Assembly: GCF_029962835.1 (NCBI RefSeq)
Contig: NC_080582.1
Location: 77,558,177 to 77,622,176 of the forward strand
DNA: 64,000 nucleotides
Origin: Magnolia sinica
Taxonomy: Eukaryota; Streptophyta; Magnoliopsida; Magnoliales; Magnoliaceae
Direction: 5' to 3'
Shown: piece by piece, positions 12,155 to 24,889 of the stretch
Layout: every line of letters begins with the position of its first letter
How positions within the stretch are numbered: position 1 is the first letter of the stretch
Notes under the pieces: generated by a model
The model's database searches: none
What the model was told of the DNA's origin: nothing
What the model saw: the letters and a program-made list of their open reading frames with translations, nothing else
Position numbers and translations under genes: made by a program

Positions 12155-12330
12155 CATCATGGTGGGGTCCACTGTCCAGACAGTGGACAGTGTGGATAAA
12201 TACATGAATCATGGTGGAGTCCACCGTCCTGTCGTGGATGGCGTGGAGATAACTCATACACAGGGTGGTTTCCACCGTCAGCACGGTGTGAGTGAAGTAC
12301 ATACATCACTGTGGGTCCCACGTGGGGCTC
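12155..12330. repeat. Three hairpin-bearing units of about 55 bp
   Basis: Three successive units each carry GGTCCACxGTC-type sequence followed by its complement. The first has a perfect 10-bp stem, GTCCACTGTC (12,167-12,176) with GACAGTGGAC (12,179-12,188). The later two have shorter stems with different bases, for example CACCGT with ACGGTG. Confidence 0.65.
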
Positions 12331-13035
12331 ACCATAACATTTATTTTCCATCTAGGCCGTTGATAAGGTCGCATGGACCTGGATGAACGGTGAAAACAAA
12401 TTTCGGATTGATCCAAAACTTCCGTGGCCCAGAAAAAGATTTCAAAGGCAGACGTTCAATCCCATTATTTCCCATGATGTGGGCCACCTGGGTCTTGGAT
12501 GAGGCTGAAATTTGGAGGGCGGCCCTCTGCCCTAAGGGCCCACTATATGAACGGGTTTGATGGAAAATATACATCAGGGTGGGGGCCACGTCAGAGGCCG
12601 TGGGACGGTGCTGTCCGCCCGCCCGCCCTGGCGCGCTGGCGTCTGACAGCAGCAGCAGCCATGCTGCTGTTTACATTTTTTTTTTTTTTGAAAAAAACTT
12701 ATTTTTTTGTGGTTTTTCACGTGTGGGGCCCGCTTCAAGATAATCCACTCTAACCATTAGATTTCACGGTTCATAACAAGTTTATCAAGTCCAATATTGG
12801 GCTTGTTTCAGCGTGTAAAAAAATTCAGTGAACTTTAGACGGTGGAGATAACTGTTTACCAAGCAATGGCCCGCCAGAATCTCAGATTGACCTCATTTTT
12901 CGGCTCAACGCCTAAAATGAGATGGTTAATAGGATGGATGGCGTGGATTGAATCCATTCATCAAGGTGGGGCCTAAACAAGTGGGCCACCAAGAAGCTTG
13001 TGAACCAAGCTTATATTTGTGTTTCACGTGGACGT

Positions 13036-13055
13036 CCAGCGTCCCTGGACGCTGG
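13036..13055. repeat. Perfect 9-bp stem hairpin with 2-base spacer
   Basis: CCAGCGTCC, spacer CT, then GGACGCTGG. Too tight to close as an RNA loop without opening a base pair, but it is an almost perfect palindrome in DNA. Confidence 0.85.
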
Positions 13056-14239
13056 ATGGTCCGGGCCTTTCGCACGCATAAGGTGGGCCCTGTTTAGGTG
13101 GGCCACCAAATGACGAGTGTTGTGGATATAAAATAAATAAGGTGGGTCCCACCCATAGATGGTTTAGGATAAAATACAAGCCTTATGGTGGAGTCTATTC
13201 GGGCGGGCCACACAATCACACCAACATCATAAGAAAAGAAGAATAAAAGAAAGGGAGGGAGAGAGAGAGAGATATACACGTGTGATGGAGGGACCCCGGC
13301 ACTATGGGCCCTCCGTTTCAAGCATCCAATCATACACCAAGTGGATCCCATTGCATATGGGCCCACCAAATTGAAAATCAACGGTGGAGATCCTTTCTCC
13401 ACCAAACTAGAAGGTCTAGATGACCATATTCATGCATGAAAATAAACATCATGATGGGGTCCATGGAGAATGGCCCCATCATGGAATGATCTTAAGCATC
13501 AAGGTAGGCCATTAGCCACATCAAGGGTCCAAAGTGAGATCCATACCATTGATCGGTAGGCCTCACTTGGCCCATCATAAGAACATGAAAATCTAGCCTA
13601 TAGAAGCACCCACCGGTCGATCTTCTCAGTCCGTTGAAATGCCGGTCTCCTTAAGCTTCACTTTGATGGTGGAAGATGAGAAGTGAAAGGCTAGGATGGA
13701 GGATTTGAGATGGGAAAGTGGGACACACACATGCACTCTCTCACATGGAAGAGAGCTTAGACGTGAGCTCTCTTGTTGCTTGGGATAGAGTTGAGAAATG
13801 AGAGAAAGAGAGAGAGGGAGAGATGGGATGTAAAGAGAGAGAGTGATGGATGTGAGTGATGGGTGAGGTGATGTGTACTTGACTAGCATGGGTGTGTAAG
13901 AGAGAGGGTGAGAAAGGGTTGACTTTGGAGAGAGAAAGCATGGGTTGCTTGTACTTGACATGAGGTGATGGATGGGATTGATTTGACATATTGTAGAGAT
14001 TCTCTTGGGATTGCAAACGCGCGGCGTTTTCTTCAAAATAAACGCCGGCTCACATCTTCCTGCCAGGGTATCGGATTGGTGCGAGAGACGCGGAGTCGGA
14101 ACCGCGGCGACGGTGCGGTCGCAATGGTACAAGTCTTGATTTAAGCCTACTCAAATCTACAGCATAAGGCTTAGGGTCGATCGCAACGTCGATTATACGT
14201 CACAGGTTGCCGAAATTAGACAGGAAGGATCGCGGGATT
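13056..14239. other. Purine-rich, leader-like end of the insertion
   Basis: Long minus-strand frames here are low-complexity Ser/Pro/Leu/His translations of GA-rich DNA and are not convincing proteins. GA tracts lie at 13,255-13,271 and 13,800-13,990. Confidence 0.4.
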
Positions 14240-15112
14240 GTTTCCCGTGGTGTGGTCCACCTAAGATAAACATCAACTTCGTTTTTTGGATCATGTGCAA
14301 AAATGCTTTTTAAAATATGATGGACATTGTGGATGTAATCCAAATGCATCAAGCTAGGTCCACAGTCATGAATCCACTGACCACGGCATGGAAGCGACAC
14401 CCTACTTAAACAGTCTTTACTTGGTGAATTGGGAGGCTAGGAGGGGCCCACTGTTATGTTTGTGAGAAATCCATTCCGTCCATTTGTTTTTTCTGGATCC
14501 TTTAAGAAGATGAGACAAAAAATGTGACAGATCCAAAACTCAAGTGAGCCTCGGGACAGGAAACAATTAGGATTAAGTGTCTACTATTGAAAACTTCATG
14601 GGGCCACATAAATTTTGGATGAGGCTATCATTTTTGTTTTCATTTATCTCAGTGGGAATGACCTTGTCTGACACAGGGGAGGACGTGATAAGGATGATCA
14701 TCGTCTTCCTCAGTGATAACTATGAATCCATAGAGTTTCTCTAGACTCCTCATCGAGATTCTTTAAATCCACGTGCGATGAAAATAGAAATAATTTATAA
14801 TAATTTGATTTAAAATAATTGATGATAAAAATGAATTTACAATCCTTTAAATAGTGAACTCAAACCTAGGAAGAAGTTTTAGACTCAAACTCCAATCAAA
14901 CTTCTAAAAAAAATGTGACTTATTATAAATAGTAAACTTGATATTTATACACCATCATAATTCGTACTAGACTCCATTGTTTTTTGCCAAAATATTATCT
15001 AATTCGGTCATAATTAAAACTTACTATTTATAGTAAAAACAAAAACAAAATGGACTTTTGACAGTCAATCTGATGGAATCTCATAAATCTAGCATGGGCA
15101 ACCCATCATATG

Positions 15113-15652
15113 TAATGCCCCGGGTTTTCGAAACCCGAGTATATGACTCGTTTTCCAAAAACCCGGGTGTTAACCTTTAAAGATGGGAAAATTTCAGGTA
15201 TTTTTTTTTTTCTTTTATCAGAGCTAGCAGCTTAGCGGAATATTAACAAATCAAGCATAAAAGAATTTTCATATATATTCAAAATGTACAAGCGGCTGCC
15301 CAAATGATTTATACAAACCCATGTCTCATACTAATAAATATAGAAATGAACAATTTAATACATAAAACTAAATAAAATGTAACTAGTCTTGAGCAGCAAG
15401 ATCACATAGGTTCTCTTGGCAAATACAACCATGCATCCTTGACAATTGTACCCTGCTTCTCATGAATATCACTTAAGCCATCTGCATTACCTGTACGGTT
15501 ATATATTCGATGAATGAGTGGCCAGCTCAGTGTGAATTTCTCTCAAGATTACACATCATCGCATTAGTTAAGCATAGTTTTAAACAATAAGACATGCAAA
15601 ATAATCCATGATGCGATCTTATTTGAATGCATGGATGCGTAAATGCACGAAG
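15113..15652 (-). mobile_element. LTR end fragment, copy 1
   Basis: Begins TGTAATGCCCCGGGTTTTCG and matches 52,888-53,424 closely. Orientation is inferred from the longer copy 2 region, whose TATA box and conserved block read on the minus strand. It is broken at about 15,653, where retroelement internal sequence begins, so it lacks the hairpin array present in copy 2. Confidence 0.6.
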
Positions 15653-16229
15653 TTGCGCTGTTTGATCCAAATTTCATATCCTAGCAAATTCCAATGATCT
15701 CAATGCCCTGATCAGGCAGAAGATCGAGAGTAACTAGGATTAGGAAATGATATCGTAAGTCCTATGTTCTACGTAGGTGAAGGATCGATATATCGGGCTC
15801 AAACTCTCTACAACCATCCATTTGTGATAACTCGAACACTGAAAATGAAAAATTGCACTATACTTTAGATAGCGAGAAACTATCATTAAAAGTAAGAGAA
15901 AATGAAAGGACAAGCATAATGTTGTTACATGCCACCTAACTAAACTGTAAGCATAATATATACTTTAAGAAGTTGTAAATTCACTAGGCATTAAACAAAA
16001 TCCCTGGCTAAGTAGACACTAAAACGACTTTCGGTTCTTAGGGTTACAAATATACATTGGTCGATTTGTCAGGATAAAAGTATAAAAGAATTGATGAAAT
16101 TAGATATAACCTTTGTGACGGCACCTTTAGACATATTAGAAATATGGTACACCACTAGGATGATTTAATGACTTATAATGGTAGTCTTCTAGGTACCTTA
16201 AAGGTTTAGGGGCTTTCACCCAGGGATAT
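15653..16229 (+). mobile_element. 3' internal fragment of LTR element
   Basis: Matches 21,705-22,304, the stretch just before the second LTR, with roughly 90% identity by eye. It is directly followed by an LTR start, so it is the tail of an upstream element sharing the next LTR. Confidence 0.8.
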
Positions 16230-19200
16230 TATAACACCTCGTACTTTTGCATACTCGGGTATTGCCATTTAACCGTAGGAAGTATTTAGGTGTGTGGGAA
16301 CACATAATATAGATATCATCATCAGTTAATTTACAATAAGACTATCTTTGAAACCCATGAACAATTCTAGAAAAATTTCATTAGTACAACTCTCATCGAG
16401 TCAGGTCTAAGATCATTCTAAGAGTCCATTGAAACTCAAGACAAATCCTACTCACCAAGCACTTTATAGAGTAAGAAAATATAAAATGAACCAGGACTTG
16501 AAAGCCTTCCGCCTGTTCATCACACTTAGACCATCAGACCACTAAACCAACCATGAATCTTCATCTAGATAAAACCTAGGGCCCTTAAGACCATTGGTAG
16601 AAATCTCCATCCTTTAATTAAGAGATCCAAACGTTGAACTAATTGAACCATCCGAATGTCAAAAAAAAATTAGGAATTTAACATTCTGCTTGGAGTGACC
16701 CGCTCTAATGAAAAGTGACCCCAATATCAGGGTTTGTAGCTAAGTGACTCATAGTGAGTAGTCCCTGTAGCAACTCATGCTTTGATCCTAATTCCTAAAT
16801 AAAAATTTAAAATAATTAAACTCCCCATACGCCGTTGCAACTAAGATCAGCCACCTAATACCATAAATTAACGGTCAAACTATAGTTAAAACACCTCTTT
16901 AAGAAATCTAATGTCTCTGATCCTTTCAAAGGATCGGGTGGGACCCATTTTAAAACCCCAATAATACCTGAAAGACCATAGGTTCTCCTATAATGGACAT
17001 TTTTGATGAAATTTACCTATGGTGGCCTACCAAATCTTTTGATCATGACCTTGAGTGATCGACGATCGCCCCACAAACAAATGGACAGTGCAGATCAGCT
17101 CCAGTCATCACGTGGACCCCACTTTTGAAATATGCGGGTACACAGATTGTGTGCACTCGCTGTACACGAGACCATGTATATGGTCAAATCGGGTTTGACC
17201 CAATAAGAACCAAAGCAAATTCAAATTCCAGATTCTTTCTCCTGTCTGTTGTGAATTCAAACGAACTGCACCATTCGTTGATGTGAATCAGACCACCATA
17301 CATGGTCACCTCGATGATCCGATCCGTCCATCACGATCAATAGAACCCACTGACCATAACCTAGGTCCGATTTAGTGTCGAACAGGCCGCTTGGACGCTC
17401 GAACAATGGAGCATCAAATCTACCTTGGCACAACGTCTAGAGAAATCTTCCCAAGGCGCTTCTTGCTGGCATTCCGGACAGCCAGGTGGATGTGAGACCA
17501 CGCGCAGATACAACGTGTAATGCCCAATCCCCGCCTATTTCTGGTAATGCCACGACGACAATAAAAAGGGAGATGAGAAGCAATCCGTTTATGGAAAAAT
17601 CCATCTCAGTCGACCATTAGCCACAAAATATCTCTCTCAAATGAATCTCGGATGTCGGCCTTAGGTTTCCTTTCAAAACTCACAGCCAGCCGAGTAATTC
17701 AAGAGAAATTGGCAAGTCGCCGCAAGAACTCGAACCAACTTCGTATTAGCAAGTAATATCATCATTGGCCCGTACCTCGCTATGAGATGGACCCTACATC
17801 ACTCTTAAGCCATATCAAGACCATCCAAATGACCCTGATCTATGGATAAACCACCCAGTTAAAAAATGCTATTTTCATCTTCTATCTCCCTCAAATTGAC
17901 TGAGAAACCCACCTTCTACAAAATCGGGTCCATTCACTGATCCGGGTCATTCATCGTGCGGCCCAACCCATTTAAAATCCATCTGGACTGTCGTTTAGCA
18001 CCCTACACCAGACCTAATACATTGGAAGACCCTGATGGCTGGCCGTTCTCGGCTAAACACATGATTCCTCTGCGCTAATCCTTGTAATTAGCTTTGGATA
18101 CTTCCAGAAACAAGAAGGCTATAAATAGCCGTGCATTAGGGTGAATCCCAAGGGAGAAAAAAAGGGAAATAGTAAATAAGAGATGGAGGATTCCCATTTC
18201 CAGTGCCCTTGAACCTACAGTCAACAGCCATTGTCATCCCCTTGCCAGATCTGTTCCACCACTTTTTGAAGAACAGGTCAACAGCTCTGTGGAACTCTGC
18301 CACCTTCACTGAACACCTATCGCACCAATCCTAGAACCCGTCTCAAACCCGTACCAAATAGAGTTGCACACGAGTCGAACTAAGTCTATAACAGGCCCAT
18401 ATCGCCTCAAAACGGTGACCGGAAACGAGTCCAGGAAGCGTGGTCTTGACTTCCCAGCACACCAAATCCAGGCTCCTTCCAGCGTCCACACGACACCCTG
18501 ATCAGGTACCGCAACAAATCCCTCTCCGTTATGGAAGTTTCACTACTACCCGACCGACTGTATTCGCAGTCACCTCGACTTGGTCACAAGTTGAGCGACT
18601 CCGATACCTCTCTCAGGGTGGAAACCCCGCAAGGAATCCATGGTTGTGATCGGTCTACCTTGAGCAGGGACCCGAGCATGGGACCGATCACGGACACCTT
18701 CTAAGCGCCGCACGCTACGAGTCGAAAAGACTCGACTAAGTCAAGTCACTACTGAGTCAGTGACTCAGGTTCATTTCAGGTAGATAAACCCTGACTCAGT
18801 TAGGCCTGGGAAGTAACTCACCCCAGTCAGCTAGTAACCCAACCATGGACGTCCCAGATTTGCCCATTTAGGGGCTGACTCGACCGGTTTTCCAATTGTG
18901 TCGACTCACTCGATCTCTTAATGAGTTGAATCTAATCTAGTTCCCTGACTGAGTTATGCTAACTCCAATCATCTATGGGTGATTTGGGTAGCATTCAATC
19001 TAATGAAATCATTAATTGAAGCATGTGGTTAATAGAACTCCTATAGATTAACTCAACTCGTTGTTAGTTAACAACCTGACCGATTCGACTCGGTCGTGAC
19101 TCACTGGTCCCTGGTCAAATCCTCCAAGTATAACTAGCTACTGATTCTCCTTAATTGCTTTGACTTAGGAATCATAAACTCACCTTATTGGGATGTCCAA

Positions 19201-19981
19201 ATCAGGGAGAATATCCACCAAGGTGAGGAATTTCCCCATAGCTTCTTTCATTCATTCATTTCCATGTTAGCTTAATCCTCTAATACAGAATCTTAAATAT
19301 TGATTTCATCCTTCTTGCTCTTAGTTTGGGTTGATAGTCATGAACTCTTAATCTCTATTGCTCTAACTCCATATCTGTTAACCATGGTTATAGAATGTTG
19401 TCCTAAGATTTTCATTTGCGATTGGTTGAATATGCATCTACTAATCATGGCATGAAATACAGAATTTTCATATTATTCTAGTTATAAATTATATAGCAAA
19501 GAATTACCCTTATTGACTCTTACAACTACTAGTTTATATCTTAGTTTAAATTTAATGTCTAGAAAATTTTAAAATGTTGTGAATATGAATTTGTTCCTGT
19601 CATTGATGTATATGAGTTAATGCTTTGATTCCTATTCTATATAGATTATCCATGTGTATAGAATTTAGCCTTGTACCCTTTACGGCACATATGTGATTGC
19701 CGTTGGAGCTTGATTGATAATTTAGGATTTACTTACTTTCGCATTTCAGATTTTGTGTTTTGTTTGAATTGTAATAAAATATTTCCCCTATTGTGGGATT
19801 TCATTTTGCTCCCATTTACATTAAACTTCCTTTTTGTTACTCTTGATATCCCTGGCTTACATAGTGATTGCTTTACTTCATACTTTGAGAATTAGATGTA
19901 TGTTAGTCCACTTCATAATGTAATACTCGGGTTCTCAACGAGGAGCGACTATCCTCGGGTTTTGAGAATGAGGGTGTTACA
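16230..19981 (+). mobile_element. Long LTR (about 3.75 kb), complete
   Basis: The start aligns with the LTR start at 22,305 (TGTAATACCC there, TATAACACC here, so the first G is mutated). It ends TGTTACA at 19,981, directly before a primer binding site. It contains a TATA box at 18,119 and a conserved CAAGGTGAGG block at 19,219. Length and layout fit long-LTR gypsy elements such as the Del/Tekay group, although no coding region is left to confirm this. Its first 1.3 kb matches 22,305-23,610 except for a swapped block at about 16,495-16,765. Confidence 0.8.
18119..18128 (+). promoter_or_regulatory. LTR TATA box
   Basis: CTATAAATAG, followed within about 30 bases by GGTGAATCCCAAG. The same pairing (CTATAAA then GAATCCCAAG) recurs in the palindrome LTR at 37,912, supporting a shared promoter. 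Confidence 0.7.
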
Positions 19982-19984
19982 AGA

Positions 19985-19995
19985 TGGTATCAGAG
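19985..19995 (+). other. Primer binding site, initiator Met tRNA
   Basis: TGGTATCAGAG, complementary to the 3' end of plant initiator methionine tRNA, three bases after the LTR end. Confidence 0.85.
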
Positions 19996-22289
19996 AGAGA
20001 GAGTTTAGATAATCCTTGCCTATGGGAAAGAGTTTGTGCAAACTTTCAATATGTAAGATGTAGAAATTCATAGATATACACTTGAGACTAAAAGGTTAAA
20101 CATAGGTAAAACTTCCCCTAGCCATAGACAGTTTTAAGAACGTAGAGACCCAAATTTAGGTTCCCAATACTGAATTCCATATTCACATTAGGTTTCATAG
20201 ATTTATATATACATATATGCTTGTGCCAACATCCTTATATCAACTGCATGTGAACATTTTGTTTTGAGTTACCCAACATTTCTATCCAAAATAGCACTAC
20301 TAGCCTGATAGCCAACCTATGATAATTATTAAGCGAGAGCTGTTAATTTCATTTCATGAGAGTCATTCACTTGATTTTAGATAATTAGTTAATGATTTTT
20401 TGTGTCTAATTACTATTTTATATACCATCTAAAGTAAGGACCACTGTACATGTTTTAGATTTCACGTGACATGTTTACAATTTCTGAGTACCTGTGTATC
20501 ATTCACCACTAGAGTACCAAAGGTGTTTCTCTTGTCTATCTTGATGTGTGTAGTTACTTTTTGGTTTACCACTATCCTTTGGGGAAACAAACTAATATGA
20601 AACTTGAATGTCTTAAATTAGGATGAAAAATAAAAATAAAAATAAAATAAAATAAAAATTAATGTTGGAACTTAGGGAATCTCCTTTTGATTAGGAGAAA
20701 TTTTGAGGACATAAAAACCCACACTTAAGTTCCCTTGAAATCATCAGGATAGCCATTCAAATTTGGTTGGAATTACTTAAGAATTATGAAAATTGTGAAC
20801 ATAGAGACATAAAACTTTAGGCCCCATAGGAAAGTTCAAGTTTAGTTATTTGAACGTAGAAATTGAATTTAGATTCTCATTATGAACTATTACTTGTTTG
20901 AACTTAGAAACTAAACACTAAGGCCCCTTACAAAATTTATTAGAAATGCCATTCGGATTTACAATAAACTTCATGGAAAGTTGAAACCTTGATCTCCTTT
21001 AAAAATTTTAGGACGAGTTATTTGAAAATTGGGATGAGAACTTTGAATCCCATGTAAATTACTAGAATAGTTACTTGAATTTGGAAACTACCTAAGTACC
21101 ATGGGAAAACAAACTCCAACTATGATATATCTAAGGTCAAGAGGAAAATTCCTCGAAACTGACTTTCAATGAACTTTTTAGAAAATCTAGAATTTGAATT
21201 CTTCCCATAATATTCCGTAGATGAAATGACATTATACTTAGTGAGTGAAACAAATTTAGGCATTGTAGGAAATTCCCTACCCACCATATCGAACATTAGA
21301 TCAAATATAAATACTCCCTAAATTTGATGAATCATATCAGGAATTATAATCGTAAATTCCCTTGTACATCTCCCTAATTAGAGATAGCATTTCTTACAAA
21401 TTCTAACGCTTAAAGAATTATAAAATGTTAGGTATACCTTCCATCTTATACTAGGTATATTGGCACTAGATTCAAGAATCTTGATAAGTGTAGCAAATTT
21501 CAAATTTACAGTTCATGCAGAAATTCTAGTACTGAAGTTTTTCAGGTAATGCGTTATGTAGGTAGAATGCCTAATGGAAGGGCGAAGGTCATCTAGGCCT
21601 ATTTCACATAGATTTCGTATACTCTTATTATGGAAATAGAAATTTTCATGATAGTTCCCAAGGATCTAGAATAATAAAAAACACGGACTGATGGAACCAT
21701 ATTTAAGCGAAGTTGCACTGTTTGATCCAAATTTCATATCCTAGTAAATTCCAATGATCTCAATGCCCTGATCAGGTAGAAGATCGAGAGTTACCGGGAT
21801 TAGTAAATGATATAGTAAGTCTTATGTTCTGCGCAGATGAAGGATCTGCGTATCGGGCTCAAACTTACTACAACCATCCATTCGTGATAACTCGGACACT
21901 GAAAATGGAAAATTGCACTATACTTTAGATAGCGAGAAACTATCATTAAAAGTAAGGGAAAATGAAAGGACTGACTATCATATTACGATTAGCCGTCACC
22001 TAATAAACTTGAAGCATAATATATACTATAGGAAAGTGTCAATTCACTAGGCATTAAACTAAGTCCCTAGCTTAGTAGATACTAAAATGGCAATTGGTTC
22101 TTAGGGTTACACATATGCATGGCTGATTTGTAAAAAAAAAATGGACGAAATTAGATATAACCTGTCAAAGCCAAGTTGTGACAACGCCTTTGGACATATT
22201 AGGAATATGGTACACCACTAGGATAATTTAATGACTTATAATGGTAATATTAGGATATATGTTATCGAATCTTGAGGACGAGATTTTCT
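19996..22289 (+). mobile_element. Non-coding internal region of LTR element
   Basis: About 2.3 kb between LTRs with no recognisable gag or pol, so the element is non-autonomous (LARD-like). 20,640-21,330 is a decayed long-period repeat: phrases such as AGGCCCC followed by TAGGAAAGTTCAAG or TTACAAAATTTATTAG, and ATTTGAAxxTxGAAAxT, recur every 90-130 bases. Confidence 0.65.
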
Positions 22290-22304
22290 TTAAGGGGGGT
22301 AGAT
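22290..22304 (+). other. Polypurine tract
   Basis: TTAAGGGGGGTAGAT directly before the TGTAATACCC LTR start, the expected plus-strand priming site. Confidence 0.8.
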
Positions 22305-23610
22305 TGTAATACCCTGTACTTTCGCGTACTTGGGTGTTGCCATTTAACCGTAGGAAGTATTTAGGTGTGTGGGAACACATAATATAGATATCATCATCCG
22401 TTAATTCACAAAGAGACCATCTTTGAAACCCATGAACAATTCTAAAAAATTTCATTAGTTACAACTCTCATCGAGTCAGGTCTAAGATCATTCTAAGAGT
22501 CCATTGAAACTTAAGACAAATCCTACTCACCAACCACTTTATAAAATAAGAAAATATAAAACAAACTAGTAATCCGATATCTACATCATAGTGTGCACAT
22601 TTACCTGGCAAGATCACAATCCAACCATTAAACTTGACTAATGCATTTCATGTCCGTATCATGTCAAGAAGTTATGTGGGCAATCAAATCATATTCAAAA
22701 CAAATCCAAACCACCCGAATAATTGTGCTCAAATGATGATCACAAACATAAGCATGTATAGTGGTTCAGTTTTCCTACTCTACTCTCAGCGGATGCACTA
22801 TCATCGAGTGTACTGATATTCACTATCTTATGAGTTTTCGATAGGTTCATGTAACAACTCACGCTTTGACAGGGGTTCTTAAATAAAAATTTAAAATAAC
22901 TAAAACTTCTCATACGTCATTACAATTAGATCAGCCACCTAATACCATAAATTAACGGTTAAACTTTAGTTAAAACACCTCTTTAAGAAATCTGATGGCT
23001 CAGATCTTTTCAAAGGATCGGGTGAGACCCACTTTAAAACCCCACTAACACCTGAGAGACCTTAGGTTCCCCTAGAATGGACATTTTCGATAAAAATCTG
23101 CCTAAGACAGCTCACCTAATCTTTTGATCATGACCTAGAATGATTGGCGGTCGTCCTAAAAATGAATGAACGGTGCAGATCAACTCCGATCATCACGTGG
23201 ACCCCATGTTTGAAATATGCGAGTACACATATTATGTACACTCGCTGTACACGATACCATGTAAATGGTCTAGTCGGGTTTGACCCGACAGGAACCAAAG
23301 AAAATTCAAACTTCCAGTTCTTTCTCTCGCCTTTTGCGGATTCAAACGAGCTGCACCACTCGTTGATGTGAATCGGCCCACCATACAGGGCCAGCTTGAT
23401 GATCCGAGCCATCCATCACGATCAATGGAGCATCAAACATAACCTAGGTTGGATTTAGTGTCGAACAGGCCGCTTGGACGCTCGAACAATGGAGCATCAA
23501 ATCCACCTTGGCACAACGTCTGGATGAGAAATCTTCCCAAGGCGCGCTTCTAGCTGGCAATCCAGACGGCCAGGTGGACGTAAGGCCACGCGCATATACA
23601 GCGTGTAATG
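22305..23610 (+). mobile_element. LTR, truncated at its 3' side
   Basis: Starts TGTAATACCCTGTAC after the polypurine tract and matches 16,230-17,520. It stops at GCGTGTAATGC (23,610), where unrelated sequence begins. A block at about 22,560-22,845 does not match the partner LTR. Confidence 0.8.
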
Positions 23611-23611
23611 C

Positions 23612-23851
23612 GGGCCGAAAATTTCAAGATTAGAGATCCTAGCTCTTGAATCTTTGGCTTTTTGTTGGTCAAATGTGGATGAATACCAATTTGAAGACCC
23701 AAATTTCCATTTGAGTGATTTGTGGTGCATGGTCATCCAGAGTGGGGCCATTGCATTGATGGTTTAGTTCACTGAACCATGGCCCTGTCTACAAACTGAA
23801 ACTTGAGCCTACTGCTTTCACTCTAGTTTGACCATTATATGATCTTGCAAT

Positions 23852-23890
<39 letters not shown>

Positions 23891-23950
23891 GTCCGCAAAC
23901 TAGTAAAGTGAAATTGTAGTCCGGTGGTGGGCCCAGACATATTGATGATC
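23612..23950 (+). repeat. Direct repeat D, copy 1
   Basis: Nearly identical to 45,563-45,890 in the same orientation, including the phrase AAATTTCAAGATTAGAGATC and a CT tract (23,853-23,887, shorter in the other copy). The ORF read on the minus strand is conserved only because the DNA is. Confidence 0.85.
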
Positions 23951-24889
23951 GGACCATTCAAGATATGAGTTCCACCATAAAGAAGTCATGGGAAATGCAT
24001 GGAGTTGCCACAAACGATCATAGCCATTAAATCAATCGGCAAATAAAATCATGGAGCTAGCAGTCGACAGTTTACTCCACTGCCAAAATTTTGAATGGTC
24101 AGAAAGATCACATGGCCCATCCATGGTTAAGTGGGTCCTACTCTCATCCACAGTGGAGTTGGCGGACCACGATTCTACATCAGGATTCCACAAATTCCCT
24201 GGCTTCAACCATGAATGAAAGCATGTACAAGCAACCACTATATCTAATCTTGTAAGTGTGATGAAGAAAGGCTAGTTTTGTCCATTGTAAACCTGTTTTT
24301 TTTTTTTTTTTGTTTTATTTTTTATTTTTAATAACTCGGTGACTCGTCGCTTAGTCGAATCAGGAGTAAATCAGTCCAACTCACTAGAGTTGAGGGTGAC
24401 TCACTGGTATTGGTCCCGAACAAAAACGAGTTCACTAGAATGAGTCATCAAACCATGATTGTAATTATTGGTTGTTTGGTTTTGGAGTTAGGCTTTCAGC
24501 AGGTCGAGTTCGGTTCATGTCCTGCCAGGGTCCGATACTTTTGAGTTGGGTCTGGATTTTAAAAGACTCAAACCTAGATCCGGTCTAGGTACCCATCGGC
24601 TCTCTGGTCCTTGGTTTCAGTCAGGTCCAGGTCTGAACCAAGTCGGGTCTAGGTCAAACTTAAAATCAAACCCATAAGAATTGGGTGGCACACATTGTAC
24701 CAAAAATATTCAAAGATTGGATGCTAGTTATTGACAGGTAGAGTTGGGGTGGGGCCAAGCCCTGCTCAAACCAGGCCTACATTGTTAAAGCCCCCGAGCC
24801 TAGCTTGGGCTCGTGATGAGCTAAAATTGTCTAGCCCTCTCTCTCTCTCATGATCTAAAATTGTCCAGCCCTCTCTCTCTCTCATTCAG

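Larger units (their letters stand above)
10284..14239. mobile_element. 4-kb insertion specific to copy 1, class uncertain
   Basis: This block is absent from copy 2. It has no protein of known family. Notable content: a repeat-rich stretch of GGGCCT motifs (11,490-11,960), an AT microsatellite, stacked MITE-like pieces (12,030-12,600), a GC-rich patch (12,595-12,680), and on the minus strand a pyrimidine-rich leader-like region (13,640-14,000) beside GC-rich sequence (14,010-14,180). The last two resemble an LTR leader. It may be a large solo LTR carrying nested MITEs, but no TG...CA ends or short target duplication were found. Confidence 0.4.
6897..15652 (+). repeat. Segmental duplication, copy 1
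   Basis: Collinear blocks shared with 48,727-53,424 in the same orientation: 6,897-7,886 with 48,727-49,705; 9,397-9,886 with about 49,706-50,205; 8,389-8,813 with 50,207-50,633; 8,910-9,270 with 50,938-51,130; 9,640-10,230 with 51,460-52,010; and 14,240-15,652 with 52,017-53,424. By eye, blocks are mostly above 95% identical. The 8,389 block and the 9,397 block are in swapped order between the copies. Copy 1 holds about 4 kb at 10,283-14,240 that copy 2 lacks. Confidence 0.85.

Noticed and set aside
13626-14132. 168-codon minus-strand ORF
   Set aside because: Ser/Pro/Leu/His-rich translation of GA/CT low-complexity DNA with no family pattern.
19985-19995. Part of an initiator Met tRNA gene
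   Set aside because: Only the 3'-end complement is present, next to an LTR end: a primer binding site.
23144-23412. ORFs on both strands
   Set aside because: They lie within the truncated LTR at 22,305-23,610; shadows of repeat sequence.
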